Position numbers and translations under genes: made by a program. From Niastella sp. OAS944 (GTDB taxonomy: Bacteria; Bacteroidota; Bacteroidia; Chitinophagales; Chitinophagaceae), in NCBI GenBank assembly GCA_024809215.1, contig JANUBW010000010.1, forward strand, positions 285,419-349,418: a stretch of 64,000 nt of DNA. The letters are read 5' to 3'. Below the pieces are notes generated by a model. It was not told where the DNA came from and did not search any database. It worked only from the letters and a program-made list of their open reading frames with translations. Below, in pieces: positions 53,111-63,009 of the stretch. Position 1 is the stretch's first letter; every line of letters begins with the position of its first letter.

Positions 53111-53542
53111 ATGAGTCAAAAACCTTTTATTTTGATTGCCGACGACGACCAGGAAGATCGTTACTTGTTGCATACTGCATTTGAAGAGATTGGGCGTTCG
53201 AACGATATTTACCTGGTTGAAAATGGTTTGCAGGTGTTCTCTTACCTGGAGACCTCAATAGAGCAGTCAGTCATGCCCTCATTGATAGTGCTCGACCTCA
53301 ATATGCCAATTCTTAATGGCATGGAAACGCTATCACGCCTCAAGTCTCACAATGTTTACAAAAACATTCCTGTAATTATGTTCACTACCTCGGTGCATGA
53401 GGTAGAAAAAGCAAAATGTCTTGAAATTGGGGCGGCTGATTTTATAAAAAAGCCGGCCCGCTTTCAGCAAACTATTTCCACAGCGCGGTATTTACATGAT
53501 TCCGCTATTGAAAATCGTCTTACAGCATCTAAAGATTGTTAA
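53111..53542 (+). CDS. Single-domain response regulator (Rcp1-like)
   Basis: 143 residues from ATG 53111 (MSQKPFILIADDDQEDRYLL); the frame is open from 53012. It is one receiver domain with acidic triad D11-D13, phospho-acceptor D62 (LIVLDLNMP), switch Thr in MFTTSVHE and Lys in FIKKPA. The LDLNMPxxNGxE pattern and lack of an output domain place it with the Rcp1-like group that relays phosphate from bacteriophytochrome-type or hybrid kinases. No kinase is adjacent. Its stop overlaps the convergent oxidoreductase stop by 4 bp. Confidence 0.9.
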   Translation: MSQKPFILIADDDQEDRYLLHTAFEEIGRSNDIYLVENGLQVFSYLETSIEQSVMPSLIVLDLNMPILNGMETLSRLKSHNVYKNIPVIMFTTSVHEVEKAKCLEIGAADFIKKPARFQQTISTARYLHDSAIENRLTASKDC

Positions 53543-54510
53543 TGCTGGCTACCTGCCAGCACTGTTTCAATGACCTTCATATTATTGATGGCATCCTGTA
53601 ATGGAGTAGGTACCGGTGTGTTGTTTAAAATGGATTGTGCAAACAGATCGCCCTGCAGGGTGTATTGATCAACCGGTTCAAATGTCATTTCTTCTGAACC
53701 GTTCTTTGTATGCAGCCACAAACGGGTAAGTTCTGTGGGCGGTGCATTGAATGGTATTTCTATTTCAATGCGGCCTTCGGTACCGAGTATCTGTACCCGT
53801 TGGTAAGGCATTAATTGGGTTGAACAGGTGAAGGTGGCTGTTCCGTTTACGAATTGCAAAATGCCCGATGCCATGGTATCGGTTAACAAAACAGGATCAA
53901 TGGTTACATGACCTGTTATTTTCAGCGGTTCGCTGTTGAAGATAAAGCGCGCCAGCGAAACGCAATAACAGCCAATATCCATCATACCGCCGCCGCCCAT
54001 GTCTTTTTGGTTGCGAATGTTATTGGGGTCGGCGTTATAATAGGAGAAGAAAGAATGAATGGTTTTTAACTCGCCAATGCGCCCTGCATCAACCAGCTCT
54101 TTTGTTTTTACCCATTGCGGATGAAAGCGGTACATAAAAGCTTCCATTACTTTCACCTGCGGGTGGTTCTGCAATGCTTTTAGTAATTGCCTGGCTTCGG
54201 TAGAGGATAATGCAATAGGCTTTTCGCACAACACATGTTTGCCGGCCTGTATGGCTTTCAACGCCCACTCCACATGCATATGATTAGGCAGGGGAATATA
54301 TACGGCGTCAATATTGGCATCGTTCAGCAATTCTTCATACGAACCATATACGGTAGGGATCTTCAGTTTGGCCGCAGCGTCTTTTGCCTGGTCAATATTG
54401 CGTGATGCAATGGCAGTTATATCGCAATATTTACCACGTTGCATGGCTGGTATCACTTTCTCTCTGGCTATTTTGGCAGTGCTTAGTATTCCCCAACGAA
54501 TTTTATTCAT
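53539..54510 (-). CDS. Gfo/Idh/MocA-family oxidoreductase
   Basis: 323 residues from ATG 54510 (MNKIRWGILSTAKIAREKVI). The N-terminal Rossmann part ends with the family's GKHVLCEKPIALSSTEAR motif (catalytic-Lys EKP) and the C-terminal dimer domain has GGGGMMDIGCYCVSLARFIF with the active-site GxY..H-equivalent region. It oxidises or reduces a sugar or related alcohol with NAD(P); the substrate is unknown. It is a single gene ending against the response regulator. Confidence 0.92.
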   Translation of the reverse strand: MNKIRWGILSTAKIAREKVIPAMQRGKYCDITAIASRNIDQAKDAAAKLKIPTVYGSYEELLNDANIDAVYIPLPNHMHVEWALKAIQAGKHVLCEKPIALSSTEARQLLKALQNHPQVKVMEAFMYRFHPQWVKTKELVDAGRIGELKTIHSFFSYYNADPNNIRNQKDMGGGGMMDIGCYCVSLARFIFNSEPLKITGHVTIDPVLLTDTMASGILQFVNGTATFTCSTQLMPYQRVQILGTEGRIEIEIPFNAPPTELTRLWLHTKNGSEEMTFEPVDQYTLQGDLFAQSILNNTPVPTPLQDAINNMKVIETVLAGSQH

Positions 54511-55039
54511 ATGATGAAGCTGTTTGGTAATGTGAATGGTTTTCAAAAGTAGGAATAAGTTCCAAGTTCCATGTTTCAGGTTTCATGTTCGGTAATTATT
54601 ACTACCGTTAGCTTCGAACACTTTTAACTTTTAAATAATAGAAGGTTGGGAGGAAAGGAGGCGTTTAAATGATGTATTATAGGTGAAATTGGGCAACGCC
54701 TTGTGGGGTAAAATACATCTTTAAGTGGTATAACGATTGTATAAGTAGTGTATCGTTTAAACAAGTGGGTTAAAAGAGGGGCAGGATAGACATCCGCCCC
54801 CGTTTTAATCCAAAAATACTCTTTGAAAAACTAATGTAACTTAGTTCAAATTACACGCCAATCGCATAATAAACTAACTTTTGTATATCTATTTTCGGGC
54901 AATGTGAATTAATTTCCTCAATGCTTGTAATTTTCATCCTAATCAGTTGATATTTTTCCCAGTTTAGGAACGTTAATGTACTATAATACAATGACTTTGA
55001 TGTTTGTTAATTTAGTCGAACGCCAATAGGGGAGCGATG
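54511..55039. other. 529-bp gap with one word-repeat
   Basis: Starts with a short repeat array (AAGTTCCAAGTTCCATG / TTTCAGGTTTCATG, about 54556-54590) of the same kind as in gaps around 43 and 52 kb. The remainder, up to the stop of the efflux pump gene, shows no gene or obvious hairpin. Confidence 0.4.
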
Positions 55040-58000
55040 TTAATCCATCTTCTGTCCCATCTTTCTATAACCTGCATAAAAGAATAACGGAAACACGAGT
55101 AAGGTCAATACCGTAGCCGTTATAAGTCCGCCGATTACCACAATAGCTAACGGTTTCGAGGTTTCGGAACCTATGCCATGCGATAAAGCTGCCGGCAGTA
55201 AACCTATGGCCGCCATCAGGGCCGTCATAATTACCGGCCGTACCCGGCTTTGCACGCCTTGTTTTATGGCCTGCTCCAGCGAATGGTGGTCAAATTCCTG
55301 TTTCTTTATCTTTTGCAGGTTGCTTTTAAATACCGAGATAAGTATCACCCCGTTTTGAATACATATTCCAAACAATGCAATAAAGCCAATACCGGCCGAG
55401 ATGCTGAAGTTGGTGCCTGTAATAAGTAAGGCGGCAATACCGCCGATAATGGCAAAGGGTACGTTCAGTAACACCATGCCGGCATCCTTTACATTACCAA
55501 ACATTACAAACAGTATCAAAAAAATGATAAGCAAACTCACCGGCACTACCTGGCCCAGGCGGTTGGTGGCGCGTTGCTGGTTCTCGAAGTCGCCGGCCCA
55601 TTGCATTTCATAGCCTTTATTCAATTTCACCGCTTTGTTCACCTTTGCCTGCGCTTCGGCAATGGTGCTGCCCATATCCCTGCCGCGTACCGAAAACTTG
55701 ATAGCGCTGTAACGGCGGTTATCGTCGCGGAAAATAACGCTGGGCCCCGTTAGCCGCTCAATGGTAGCAATATTCTTTATAGGCACCTGGGCGCCGCGCA
55801 AAGTAGGCACTAACAGGTTACTGATGGCTTCGGCATTGTTACGATAATTCTCCTGGTACCGCAAACGTAATTGAAATTTCTTCTCCCCTTCATAGATCTG
55901 CGATACGCCTTTACCACCAATGGCCATAGAAATAATGGCATTGGCATCGGCCGTGGTAACGCCATACAGGGCCATCTTGTTCTGGTCAAGGTCTATTCGC
56001 AATTCGGGCTGACCAATATTGCGAATAACACCCAGGTCTTCGACCCCCTCCACCTTCTTCATTACATTGTATACTTCATATGCTTTCTTTTCGGTATACG
56101 CCAGGCTGTCGCCATAGATCTTTACACATAAACTACCTTTAACACCCGATACGGCTTCTTCCACATTATCCATAATGGGTTGCGAAAAGTTAAGATCGAT
56201 GCCGGGGAATACCGACAGGCTTTTTTGCATTTTATCAATCAACTGCTCCTTGGTAAGCCCGCTTTTCCACTCGCTTTTGGGATATATATCAACATGAAAC
56301 TCTATGTTATAAAAACCGGTAGCATCGGTACCATCGTTTGGCCGGCCGGTTTGCGACATTACCTGCCGCACCTCGGGGTAGCTAAGCACTATCTTACGCA
56401 TTTTGTTGGCCAGCTCGCGGCTTTCATCGAGGGAAACGCTGAGCGGACAGGTTGCCCTGATGTAAATAGCCCCTTCATCAAGCTCGGGTAAGAACTCGGT
56501 ACCCAAAAATTTAAACGAGAACAAACCAACGGCAACTGCTGCAGTGGCTATAAGTATAGTAATGCGTTTTTTTGCATAAGTAAAGTTGAACAACCGCATT
56601 ACGCCTTTTGTAAGCCCTTCCACAAACACATTGTGTTTTTCGCGAACATTCTTGCGTAGCAGAATACTACTCAGTAAAGGAATTAATGTAAGGGTTAAAA
56701 GAAGTGCGCCCAGTAATGCAAAACCCAATGTCCAGGCCAGTGGAGCGAACATCTTACCTTCTACTTTTTGAAAAGAAAAGATAGGTAACAGCCCAGCAAT
56801 GATAATGAGTTTTGAAAAGAAGATGGCCTTGCCCAGTTCGCCGCCGGTATTTTTTATCATGCCCAGTTTCGATAGCCGGTTAAACCGCTGCATACCGTAG
56901 CTATGCGCTTTTTGATCGAGCAATACAAAGATGCCTTCTACCATCACCACTGCGCCATCTATGATAATACCAAAGTCAATAGCGCCCATGGAAAGCAGGT
57001 TGGCGCTCATGCCGCGCATGGTTAAACAAATAAATGCAAACAGCAGCGAGAGTGGAATAACAATGGCAACTATTACGGTGGTACGCCAGTCGGCCATAAA
57101 TAAGAATACGATCACGGTAACAAACACAATACCTTCCAGCATGTTGTGCAAAACGGTATGTGTGGCGTAAGTAATAAGATCGTTGCGATTGTAAAAGGTG
57201 TTTATCTTAACATCAGATGGTAACACTTTTTCGTTCAGGTAATCGATCTTCTCCTGTACCCGTTTTATTACCTCGCCGGGGTTTTCGCCTTTACGCATTA
57301 CAATGATGCCTTCAATCACATCGTTTTGTTTATCGCGACCCACCTGGCCAAGGCGGGGCAGGGCGCTGATCTCTACATCGGCCACATCTTTTACCAGTAC
57401 CGGTGTACCATTGATATTATCAACAATGATATTGCCTATTTCTTCCACGTTATTAATAAGACCGATGCCACGTACTACGTACGACTGTGAATTGTCAACG
57501 ATCACATCGCCACCTACATTGATATTACTTTTTGATGCCGCATTAAATACATCGAGCGGCGTAATATTATACGAAGCCAGCTTTTGCGGGTTTACTTTTA
57601 TTTCATAGGTCTTTACTTCGCCGCCAAAACTTACTACATCACCAACACCGGGTACACCCAGCAGCTGCCGTTCAATAACCCAGTCTTGCAAGGTCTTAAG
57701 ATCACGCACCGATTTGGTAGTGCTTGATAATGTATAACGGAATATTTCACCGGTAGGCCCTGTTGGGGGTTGAATATCGGGGTCGGCGCCTTCGGGTAGT
57801 TCAATATCGCGCAGCAGGTTGTTTACCTGTTGACGGGCAAAGGCATCGTCAACGTGATCGTCGAAAATAACTTTTACAACCGACAGACCGAACACCGTGG
57901 TACTGCGCACCGATGTTTTCTTTTGCACCGGGTTCATGGCCACTTCAATGGGAACGGTCACAAACTTCTCTACTTCTTCGGCGCTACGCCCCGCCCATTG

Positions 58001-58162
58001 GGTAATGATTGTTATTTGAGTATTAGTTACATCGGGGAAGGCCTCAATTGGAATATTCTTAAAAGCAATTGCACCCCAGATTATTAGTATGATGGTAGCC
58101 AGGAATATAAATAGCTTGTTCTTTAACGAAAAAGCTATTATTCGTTTTATGAGTTTGTTCAT
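55040..58162 (-). CDS. czcA: Heavy-metal RND efflux pump, CusA/CzcA type
   Basis: 1040 residues, full length for HME-RND pumps. It starts with a TM helix (KNKLFIFLATIILIIWGAIA) and has the two large porter loops and twelve TM segments. The HME-specific motif is present in TM4 (MGAIDFGIIIDGAVVMVEG, with the proton-relay Asp residues and Glu). Such pumps export Co/Zn/Cd/Ni or Cu/Ag with proton exchange; which metal cannot be read with confidence. It is the last gene of a tolC-hlyD-czcA operon (17 bp after the adaptor), forming a complete tripartite envelope pump. Confidence 0.93.
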   Translation of the reverse strand: MNKLIKRIIAFSLKNKLFIFLATIILIIWGAIAFKNIPIEAFPDVTNTQITIITQWAGRSAEEVEKFVTVPIEVAMNPVQKKTSVRSTTVFGLSVVKVIFDDHVDDAFARQQVNNLLRDIELPEGADPDIQPPTGPTGEIFRYTLSSTTKSVRDLKTLQDWVIERQLLGVPGVGDVVSFGGEVKTYEIKVNPQKLASYNITPLDVFNAASKSNINVGGDVIVDNSQSYVVRGIGLINNVEEIGNIIVDNINGTPVLVKDVADVEISALPRLGQVGRDKQNDVIEGIIVMRKGENPGEVIKRVQEKIDYLNEKVLPSDVKINTFYNRNDLITYATHTVLHNMLEGIVFVTVIVFLFMADWRTTVIVAIVIPLSLLFAFICLTMRGMSANLLSMGAIDFGIIIDGAVVMVEGIFVLLDQKAHSYGMQRFNRLSKLGMIKNTGGELGKAIFFSKLIIIAGLLPIFSFQKVEGKMFAPLAWTLGFALLGALLLTLTLIPLLSSILLRKNVREKHNVFVEGLTKGVMRLFNFTYAKKRITILIATAAVAVGLFSFKFLGTEFLPELDEGAIYIRATCPLSVSLDESRELANKMRKIVLSYPEVRQVMSQTGRPNDGTDATGFYNIEFHVDIYPKSEWKSGLTKEQLIDKMQKSLSVFPGIDLNFSQPIMDNVEEAVSGVKGSLCVKIYGDSLAYTEKKAYEVYNVMKKVEGVEDLGVIRNIGQPELRIDLDQNKMALYGVTTADANAIISMAIGGKGVSQIYEGEKKFQLRLRYQENYRNNAEAISNLLVPTLRGAQVPIKNIATIERLTGPSVIFRDDNRRYSAIKFSVRGRDMGSTIAEAQAKVNKAVKLNKGYEMQWAGDFENQQRATNRLGQVVPVSLLIIFLILFVMFGNVKDAGMVLLNVPFAIIGGIAALLITGTNFSISAGIGFIALFGICIQNGVILISVFKSNLQKIKKQEFDHHSLEQAIKQGVQSRVRPVIMTALMAAIGLLPAALSHGIGSETSKPLAIVVIGGLITATVLTLLVFPLFFYAGYRKMGQKMD

Positions 58163-58179
58163 TCTTAGTTCTAAGTTTT

Positions 58180-59256
58180 TTAGTTCTCAGTTAAAGCCTG
58201 ATAAATGAATACCTGCGAGTTGGTAACAACCTGCTCGCCTTCTAACAATCCCTGCACATACGCCTTATCATCAACTCTCTTAATAAGCTGCACTTCTTTT
58301 ATATGCAGTCCTTTGGCATCTTTAACTACTACATAGTTCTTGCTGTTGTCGAGCACAATGGCTTGAGAGGGAATGGTAAGCATGTTATCGGCCGATTTAC
58401 CAAACACTTTAACTGTAACAAACATTTCGGGCATCAGCTCATTGTTGGGGTTGGGCATACTAATGCGCACCTTCATGGTACGGTTGGCCGGGTCAAGCAC
58501 ATTGTATATTTTATCAATAGTGCCAAAGAAAGGCGTGTTGGGGTTGGCCAGGGTGGTTACTCTAACTGTATCGCCTAAATGAATGCGATTGATGTCGGCT
58601 TCATATACATTGGCTATAGCCCAAACGGTGCTAAGGTCGGCCACCGTAAACAATGAATTGTTATTGTCCTGTCGTACTTCAGAGTTGCCTGTAATATTTC
58701 TTTCAATAACATAACCGGTAAGTGGCGCTTTTAATTCGTAAACGGCGTTTTTGCCGCCGGTGATGGCCAGCACCTGTTTGGCGCGGTTCAATTCAGAAAG
58801 CGCTTTGTTATAATCAACCTGGGCGGTAGTGTATTCACGACTGGTAGCCAGGTTACCTTCGTACAGGTCTTTAGTGCTTTCGAGGTTCTTTTTTGTCATG
58901 GCCACATTGGCTTCGGCCAGCGACAGGTCGTTTGAGCTGCCGGCCACTTCCATACTCTGCAACACCGCCAGGGTTTGCCCTTGTTTTACTTTATCGCCCA
59001 GGGCTACGTTCACACTTCTTATTTTACCACTGGCAAGGGCATATACTTTTGCCTGGTGGTCTTCATTGGCCTGTATTTTTCCGTTTAGCTTAAATGATTC
59101 AGCGGCGTTTTCCATAGTAACAGGGGCCGTTTGCACCGTTTGCATAATACTGTCTAGCGGGTTGTTGTTGGTTACAGGGGCCGCTTCGGGACTGTTACAT
59201 GCCGTAGTTGCTATGTATAGAAGAATGGGGATGATGCTTGTTTTATAGGAGATCAT
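58180..59256 (-). CDS. czcB: RND efflux periplasmic adaptor (CzcB/CusB-like)
   Basis: 358 residues. The N terminus is a lipoprotein signal (ILLYIATTAC, then NSPEAAPVTN). The lipoyl half-motifs (KVYALASGKIRSVNVALGDK, VKQGQTLAVLQS) and the second half (YELKAPLTGYVIERNITGNS) flank a helical hairpin, followed by beta-barrel and membrane-proximal domains (DTVRVTTLANPNTPFFGTID). It bridges pump and outer-membrane channel. Spacing is 10 bp from the TolC-like gene and 17 bp to czcA, so the operon is tight. Confidence 0.92.
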   Translation of the reverse strand: MISYKTSIIPILLYIATTACNSPEAAPVTNNNPLDSIMQTVQTAPVTMENAAESFKLNGKIQANEDHQAKVYALASGKIRSVNVALGDKVKQGQTLAVLQSMEVAGSSNDLSLAEANVAMTKKNLESTKDLYEGNLATSREYTTAQVDYNKALSELNRAKQVLAITGGKNAVYELKAPLTGYVIERNITGNSEVRQDNNNSLFTVADLSTVWAIANVYEADINRIHLGDTVRVTTLANPNTPFFGTIDKIYNVLDPANRTMKVRISMPNPNNELMPEMFVTVKVFGKSADNMLTIPSQAIVLDNSKNYVVVKDAKGLHIKEVQLIKRVDDKAYVQGLLEGEQVVTNSQVFIYQALTEN

Positions 59257-59266
59257 GTTGAATTAA

Positions 59267-60544
59267 TTAAAGGTTTACAATGGGTTTTCCAATGGTGAAG
59301 TTCAGCGACTCAATAGCCTGTATGCGATCGTTCTGCAGCTGGTTATATTGCAACACGTTTTGTTTATAGCTGTCGTAGAAATCGGTGAACTCAAGTAAGC
59401 TGATATTTCTTTTTTCAAAATTCTCGGTAATACTTTTAAGCAGTTTGTCAAAGTCCTGCTGAAAACCGGGGTCAATGCTTGTGATCATCTTTTCGGTATT
59501 CAATGCTTTACTGTAAGCCTGTTGCACTTCATTTTCTACCGTTTGTTTTTGCAGGGTGAGTGTGGTATTGCTTTGATCGATGGCGATCTTAGCTGCTTTT
59601 ATATTACCCTGGTTGCGGTTAAAAAAGGGCAGGTCCATAGCCAGGGTAAGAAAAGAGGCATTGTTAACAAAGCTGCCGCGTTTATCAAACTGGGCGCCGG
59701 CGGTAAGGTCGGGCACCTTCATTGCTTTTTGCAGGTTATAGTTTTGTTGGTTAAATACCACTGTATTGGCTGCCAGTTGCAGATCGTACCGGTTGGCATA
59801 GGCGCTGTCGATAAGCGTAGGCAACAGGTATTTTCTAATAGAAGCCGGGTTGTTAGCAGCTGCTGTTACCGGAATAAACCAGGTATGGTTATTCTGTAGC
59901 AGTAATTGCAGTTCGGCTTCTACATCATTGAACTGGTTTTGTAAGGTTGTTTGTTCGGCCCTGAGGCTGTAGAGTAACGATTTTACCCGCACTACTTCTT
60001 TCAGGGTGATCACACCTTTCTGCTGCAATTCGGTATAGTTGGCAGTTAGCTTTTCCAGGGCGGCAATAGGCACCTGGTAGGCGGTGATAGCATTGTGCAG
60101 AAAGCTGGCCTGGTAAAAATCGCTGTGCAGGGTGTAGCGTAAAGTGCGCAACAAATCGTAAAAGCGGTTTTCGGCCATCAGGGTATTGGTTTCGGCCATT
60201 TTTATCTGTTTGTTGCGTTTGCCGGCCAGGGTGATCAGTTGTTGAAAGCTGGCCACATACTCACCGGTTCGGTCGCTTACATCGAACCATTTCTTTCTGT
60301 CGGGATTATAAGCATTGGCTGCAATTTGAATATTGGGATTGTTGTATAAACGGGCTTGCATAACCTGGGCGCGGGCGATATCAATATTGTATCGTTCGGC
60401 CATTAATGACAGGTTTTTGCTGGTAAACTGTTGTTCGGCTTCTGATAATGTAACGCGCAGCGTATCCTGAGCGGTGCAGGTAATAACAGTGCATAGTATG
60501 CCTGTTAACACGCACGCTGTGCGCATGAATAGGGTGATCTTCAT
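59267..60544 (-). CDS. czcC: TolC/CzcC-family outer-membrane channel
   Basis: 425 residues from ATG 60544 (MKITLFMRTACVLTGILC); the frame is open to 60610. A signal peptide ends CTAQ. Two related halves form the TolC barrel-helix pattern: RVTLSEAEQQFTSKNLSLMA, ARAQVMQARLYNNPNIQIAA and, in the second half, FLTLAMDLPFFNRNQGNIKA. It provides the exit duct of the metal efflux complex encoded by the next two genes. Confidence 0.9.
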   Translation of the reverse strand: MKITLFMRTACVLTGILCTVITCTAQDTLRVTLSEAEQQFTSKNLSLMAERYNIDIARAQVMQARLYNNPNIQIAANAYNPDRKKWFDVSDRTGEYVASFQQLITLAGKRNKQIKMAETNTLMAENRFYDLLRTLRYTLHSDFYQASFLHNAITAYQVPIAALEKLTANYTELQQKGVITLKEVVRVKSLLYSLRAEQTTLQNQFNDVEAELQLLLQNNHTWFIPVTAAANNPASIRKYLLPTLIDSAYANRYDLQLAANTVVFNQQNYNLQKAMKVPDLTAGAQFDKRGSFVNNASFLTLAMDLPFFNRNQGNIKAAKIAIDQSNTTLTLQKQTVENEVQQAYSKALNTEKMITSIDPGFQQDFDKLLKSITENFEKRNISLLEFTDFYDSYKQNVLQYNQLQNDRIQAIESLNFTIGKPIVNL

Positions 60545-60656
60545 TTTAATCTTGTTGAATAATAAAATGTCAGTTTGAAAGAATAACGGGTAGCTGAAGG
60601 CAACAAACAATACGTTTGTATTGCTTGCAGCTTATAGCTTGAAGCTTGCAGCTGTT

Positions 60657-61031
60657 TTAAACTACTTTGGGTGGAGGAGAAACTAAATTGGGATAACCGG
60701 GTGTGAGTTTGTTCTCAATATAACCGGTAAAACATTTTACAGGTTGTTCGGTAGCAGCGGGTTTGGTTTGAATTTCTGCTACATAAGGATGCCAGGTAAA
60801 GTCTACGATCTTTATGATGTGATAGGGGTTACCGCTATCATCATCTTCATCTTCGGGCGTGCTATCGTAGTGGCCCATTACTTCCTGATCAATAAACTCA
60901 ACAAGGGTGTTAATGTCGTCAACCTGTTGGCCACTGGGATCATACACATCAACCTCTGCCATCTGTGGTATAAACATAGATGTGTTAAGGTGATTTAACA
61001 ATAGTATGAATGCCAGTAACTTTCGTAACAT
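60657..61031 (-). CDS. Small exported protein ahead of the efflux operon
   Basis: 124 residues from ATG 61031 (MLRKLLAFILLLNHLNTSMF), with a signal peptide. The mature part has an acidic Asp/Glu-rich stretch (STPEDEDDDSGNPYHIIKIV) and conserved-looking His residues. It lies 112 bp before the tolC-like start on the same strand. Similar small proteins precede czcCBA operons in other Bacteroidota, and the acidic segment could bind metal ions, but neither is shown. No known family. Confidence 0.6.
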   Translation of the reverse strand: MLRKLLAFILLLNHLNTSMFIPQMAEVDVYDPSGQQVDDINTLVEFIDQEVMGHYDSTPEDEDDDSGNPYHIIKIVDFTWHPYVAEIQTKPAATEQPVKCFTGYIENKLTPGYPNLVSPPPKVV

Positions 61032-61082
61032 GCGATCACAAAAATAAAAACTATAGTGATTTATAAAAGTCCTTAACAACTA

Positions 61083-61162
61083 ATTTGCAATGGCGAATGG
61101 CGAGTGGTGAGTAAAGGCGAGTGGTGAGTAAAGGCGAGTGGTGAATGGTGAGTGGTGAGTGG
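61083..61162. repeat. GGCGAGTGGTGAGTAAA-type tandem word repeat
   Basis: Units built of GGCGA(A/G)TGG and GTGAGTAAA are repeated about six times with small changes. This is a direct array, unlike the inverted arrays elsewhere. It lies upstream of the small exported protein gene. Confidence 0.65.
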
Positions 61163-61397
61163 GTTTACTCTGTGCGACCTAAAACGCTGGGTGCAGGCGG
61201 TTTTCTGGTTGTTAATGTTAAAGAAAAGTAAATGATCAGGTAAGTATTCGCCTGTTTTTAAGGTTGGCTATTACACATAAAACAGCTTGAAAGGCTTGTG
61301 CTACAAGGGTTTCGTTGACATTTATTGGTGTTTGACATAATAAAACAATGAAAAACCTCGTTAGTGTAGCAATTAAATGCGATGTACTTTTACATCA

Positions 61398-61544
61398 TCG
61401 GCAACGGTAGCGCTGAAAGGCACAAGAAGAAAGCAAGACAAGGGCTACCACGAAGCAAAAGCTTCACACTAAAGAGATTTTTACTTTTTTTTCATATGGC
61501 AAGCAATCGTTAGAGGTCGGCTGTTTCTACAGAGGACCTTTTTT
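61398..61544 (+). ncRNA. Candidate small RNA, copy 1
   Basis: About 147 bases with the conserved order of elements: promoter-like TACTTTTA (61385-61392), closing stem GGTAGC (61406-61411)/GCTACC (61444-61449) around a 32-base purine-rich loop, hairpin GAAGC-AAAA-GCTTC (61452-61465), a five-codon ORF ATG..TAG (61496-61513), then a terminator hairpin (61514-61539) and T-run to 61544. Sequence upstream of the -7 box is less conserved than in copies 2-4. Related copies lie at 62314, 62718 and 63735 on the same strand. Confidence 0.6.
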
Positions 61545-61614
61545 CTTTTAAGGCCATCCCTGGTCAACACGTCAACCAGTCAATTGGTATTCCTTTATCA
61601 ACTCCATCAACTTT

Positions 61615-62088
61615 TCAACCCTCTGCTGCTGCTTTTAAAGCCGCTATATCAAGTTTTACCATTTTCATCATGGCTTGCATAGCCCGGCCGGCTTTGGCCC
61701 TGTCTGGGTCGCTAAGGAGCTGCAGCATTATGAGCGGCGTGATCTGCCAGTGAAGCCCGTATTTATCTTTTAACCAGCCACAGGCTATCTCTTTGCCACC
61801 GCCTTCCAATAGCTTGTTCCAATAATAATCAATCTCATCCTGGGAGTAGCAATTTACGGTAAGCGAAATAGCATCAGTGAAGGGGTGACCGGGGCCGCCG
61901 TTCATTAAATGAATTTCCTGCCCTTCCAATTCCATGGTAGCCACTAAAAAGCTGCCTTCGGTGCCGGGCCCGCCGGGTGGAACCTGAGCAACCCTTACCA
62001 CCTTTGAATCTTCAAAAATGGACAAATAAAAGTTCATGGCTTCTTCGGCATTATTATCGAACCAAAGGAAAGGGCTGACTTTCTGCAT
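61615..62088 (-). CDS. VOC/PhnB-type protein
   Basis: 157 residues of the 3-demethylubiquinone-9 methyltransferase-like branch of VOC proteins: SPFLWFDNNAEEAMNFYLSI at the start, GSFLVATMELEGQEIHLMNG in the middle, and a C-terminal CGWLKDKYGLHWQITP motif. The family name is historical; most bind metal and small molecules without known reaction. It lies between candidate RNA copies 1 and 2 and is transcribed against them. Confidence 0.9.
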   Translation of the reverse strand: MQKVSPFLWFDNNAEEAMNFYLSIFEDSKVVRVAQVPPGGPGTEGSFLVATMELEGQEIHLMNGGPGHPFTDAISLTVNCYSQDEIDYYWNKLLEGGGKEIACGWLKDKYGLHWQITPLIMLQLLSDPDRAKAGRAMQAMMKMVKLDIAALKAAAEG

Positions 62089-62313
62089 AATATGAATGTT
62101 TAGGCTATAAGTTACAGCAAAATTTATTCCCCCGGCTTAAGTAATGCTGTACTATCCTGTACTATCCTGTTTGTAAGTGGTAACCATCATAGGTTATGGC
62201 TTCTGAAATGTAGGCTGGTAGCGGGTTTTGCAAATGTATAGCAGGTTTTGGCATAATGAAATCGGTAAAAAGCTGATTATGTAAGAAGTACAATGCTCTG
62301 TACTTTTACATCA

Positions 62314-62463
62314 TCAACAAGGGTAGCGCTGAAAGGCACAAGAAGAAGAAAGCAAGACAAGGGCTACCACGAAGCAAAGCTTCACCCCAAATTAGATTTT
62401 ACCTTTTTTTTCATATGGCAAGCAATCGTTAGAGGTCGGCTGTTTCTACAGCGGGCCTTTTTT
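62314..62463 (+). ncRNA. Candidate small RNA, copy 2
   Basis: About 150 bases. TACTTTTA (62301-62308), with TTATG 19 bases upstream (62277-62281) as a possible -33 box. Stem GGTAGC (62322-62327)/GCTACC (62363-62368), loop 35 bases and purine-rich; hairpin GAAGC-AAA-GCTTC (62371-62383); ORF ATG..TAG (62415-62432); terminator stem AGGTCGGCTGT/ACAGCGGGCCT (62433-62458), T-run to 62463. The upstream flank back to about 62221 is shared with copies 3 and 4. Confidence 0.65.
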
Positions 62464-62717
62464 CTTTTTAAATACAGCTATAAGAACTAAAAACTAAGAA
62501 CTTTTTTTTTCACGCATGCAACCTTACCTACTCACCCCTATCAATATCTGCTTATTTCATCTGTTTTCATTGGTAAAACATAGCCGGAGATCATAAAGGT
62601 CAATGTTGCAATTGTAGACTGGCTGCGGGTTTTGCAACTGTTTAGTAACGTTAGCCATAATGAATTCGTGAAAAAGCTGATTATGCAGAAAGTAATGCGC
62701 GTTGTACTTTTACATCA

Positions 62718-62889
62718 TCAACAAAGGTAGCGCTGAAAGGCACAAGGTTCAAGAGGCAAGGCACAAGAAGAAGAAAGCAACATAAGGGCTACCACGAAGC
62801 AAGCGCTTCACCCCCAATTAGATTTTACCTTTTTTTTCATATGGCAAGCAATCGTTAGAGGTCGGCTGTTTCTACAGCGGGCCTTTTTT
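62718..62889 (+). ncRNA. Candidate small RNA, copy 3
   Basis: About 172 bases, the longest copy. TACTTTTA (62705-62712); stem GGTAGC (62726-62731)/GCTACC (62788-62793) with a 56-base loop, longer because a GGCACAAG-containing stretch is duplicated; hairpin GAAGC-AAGC-GCTTC (62796-62809); ORF ATG..TAG (62841-62858); terminator 62859-62884 and T-run to 62889. Length change confined to the loop argues for selection on the paired ends. Confidence 0.65.
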
Positions 62890-63009
62890 CTTTTTAGGCC
62901 CTCCTTTGTCACAATTCATCCCCTAATTAGTCATTTTTACCCCGCTTCAGATCCTGCAATGAATGTTAGTTTTGTATTGTCAATAACGACAAACAAAAAA
63001 ACAAATAAA

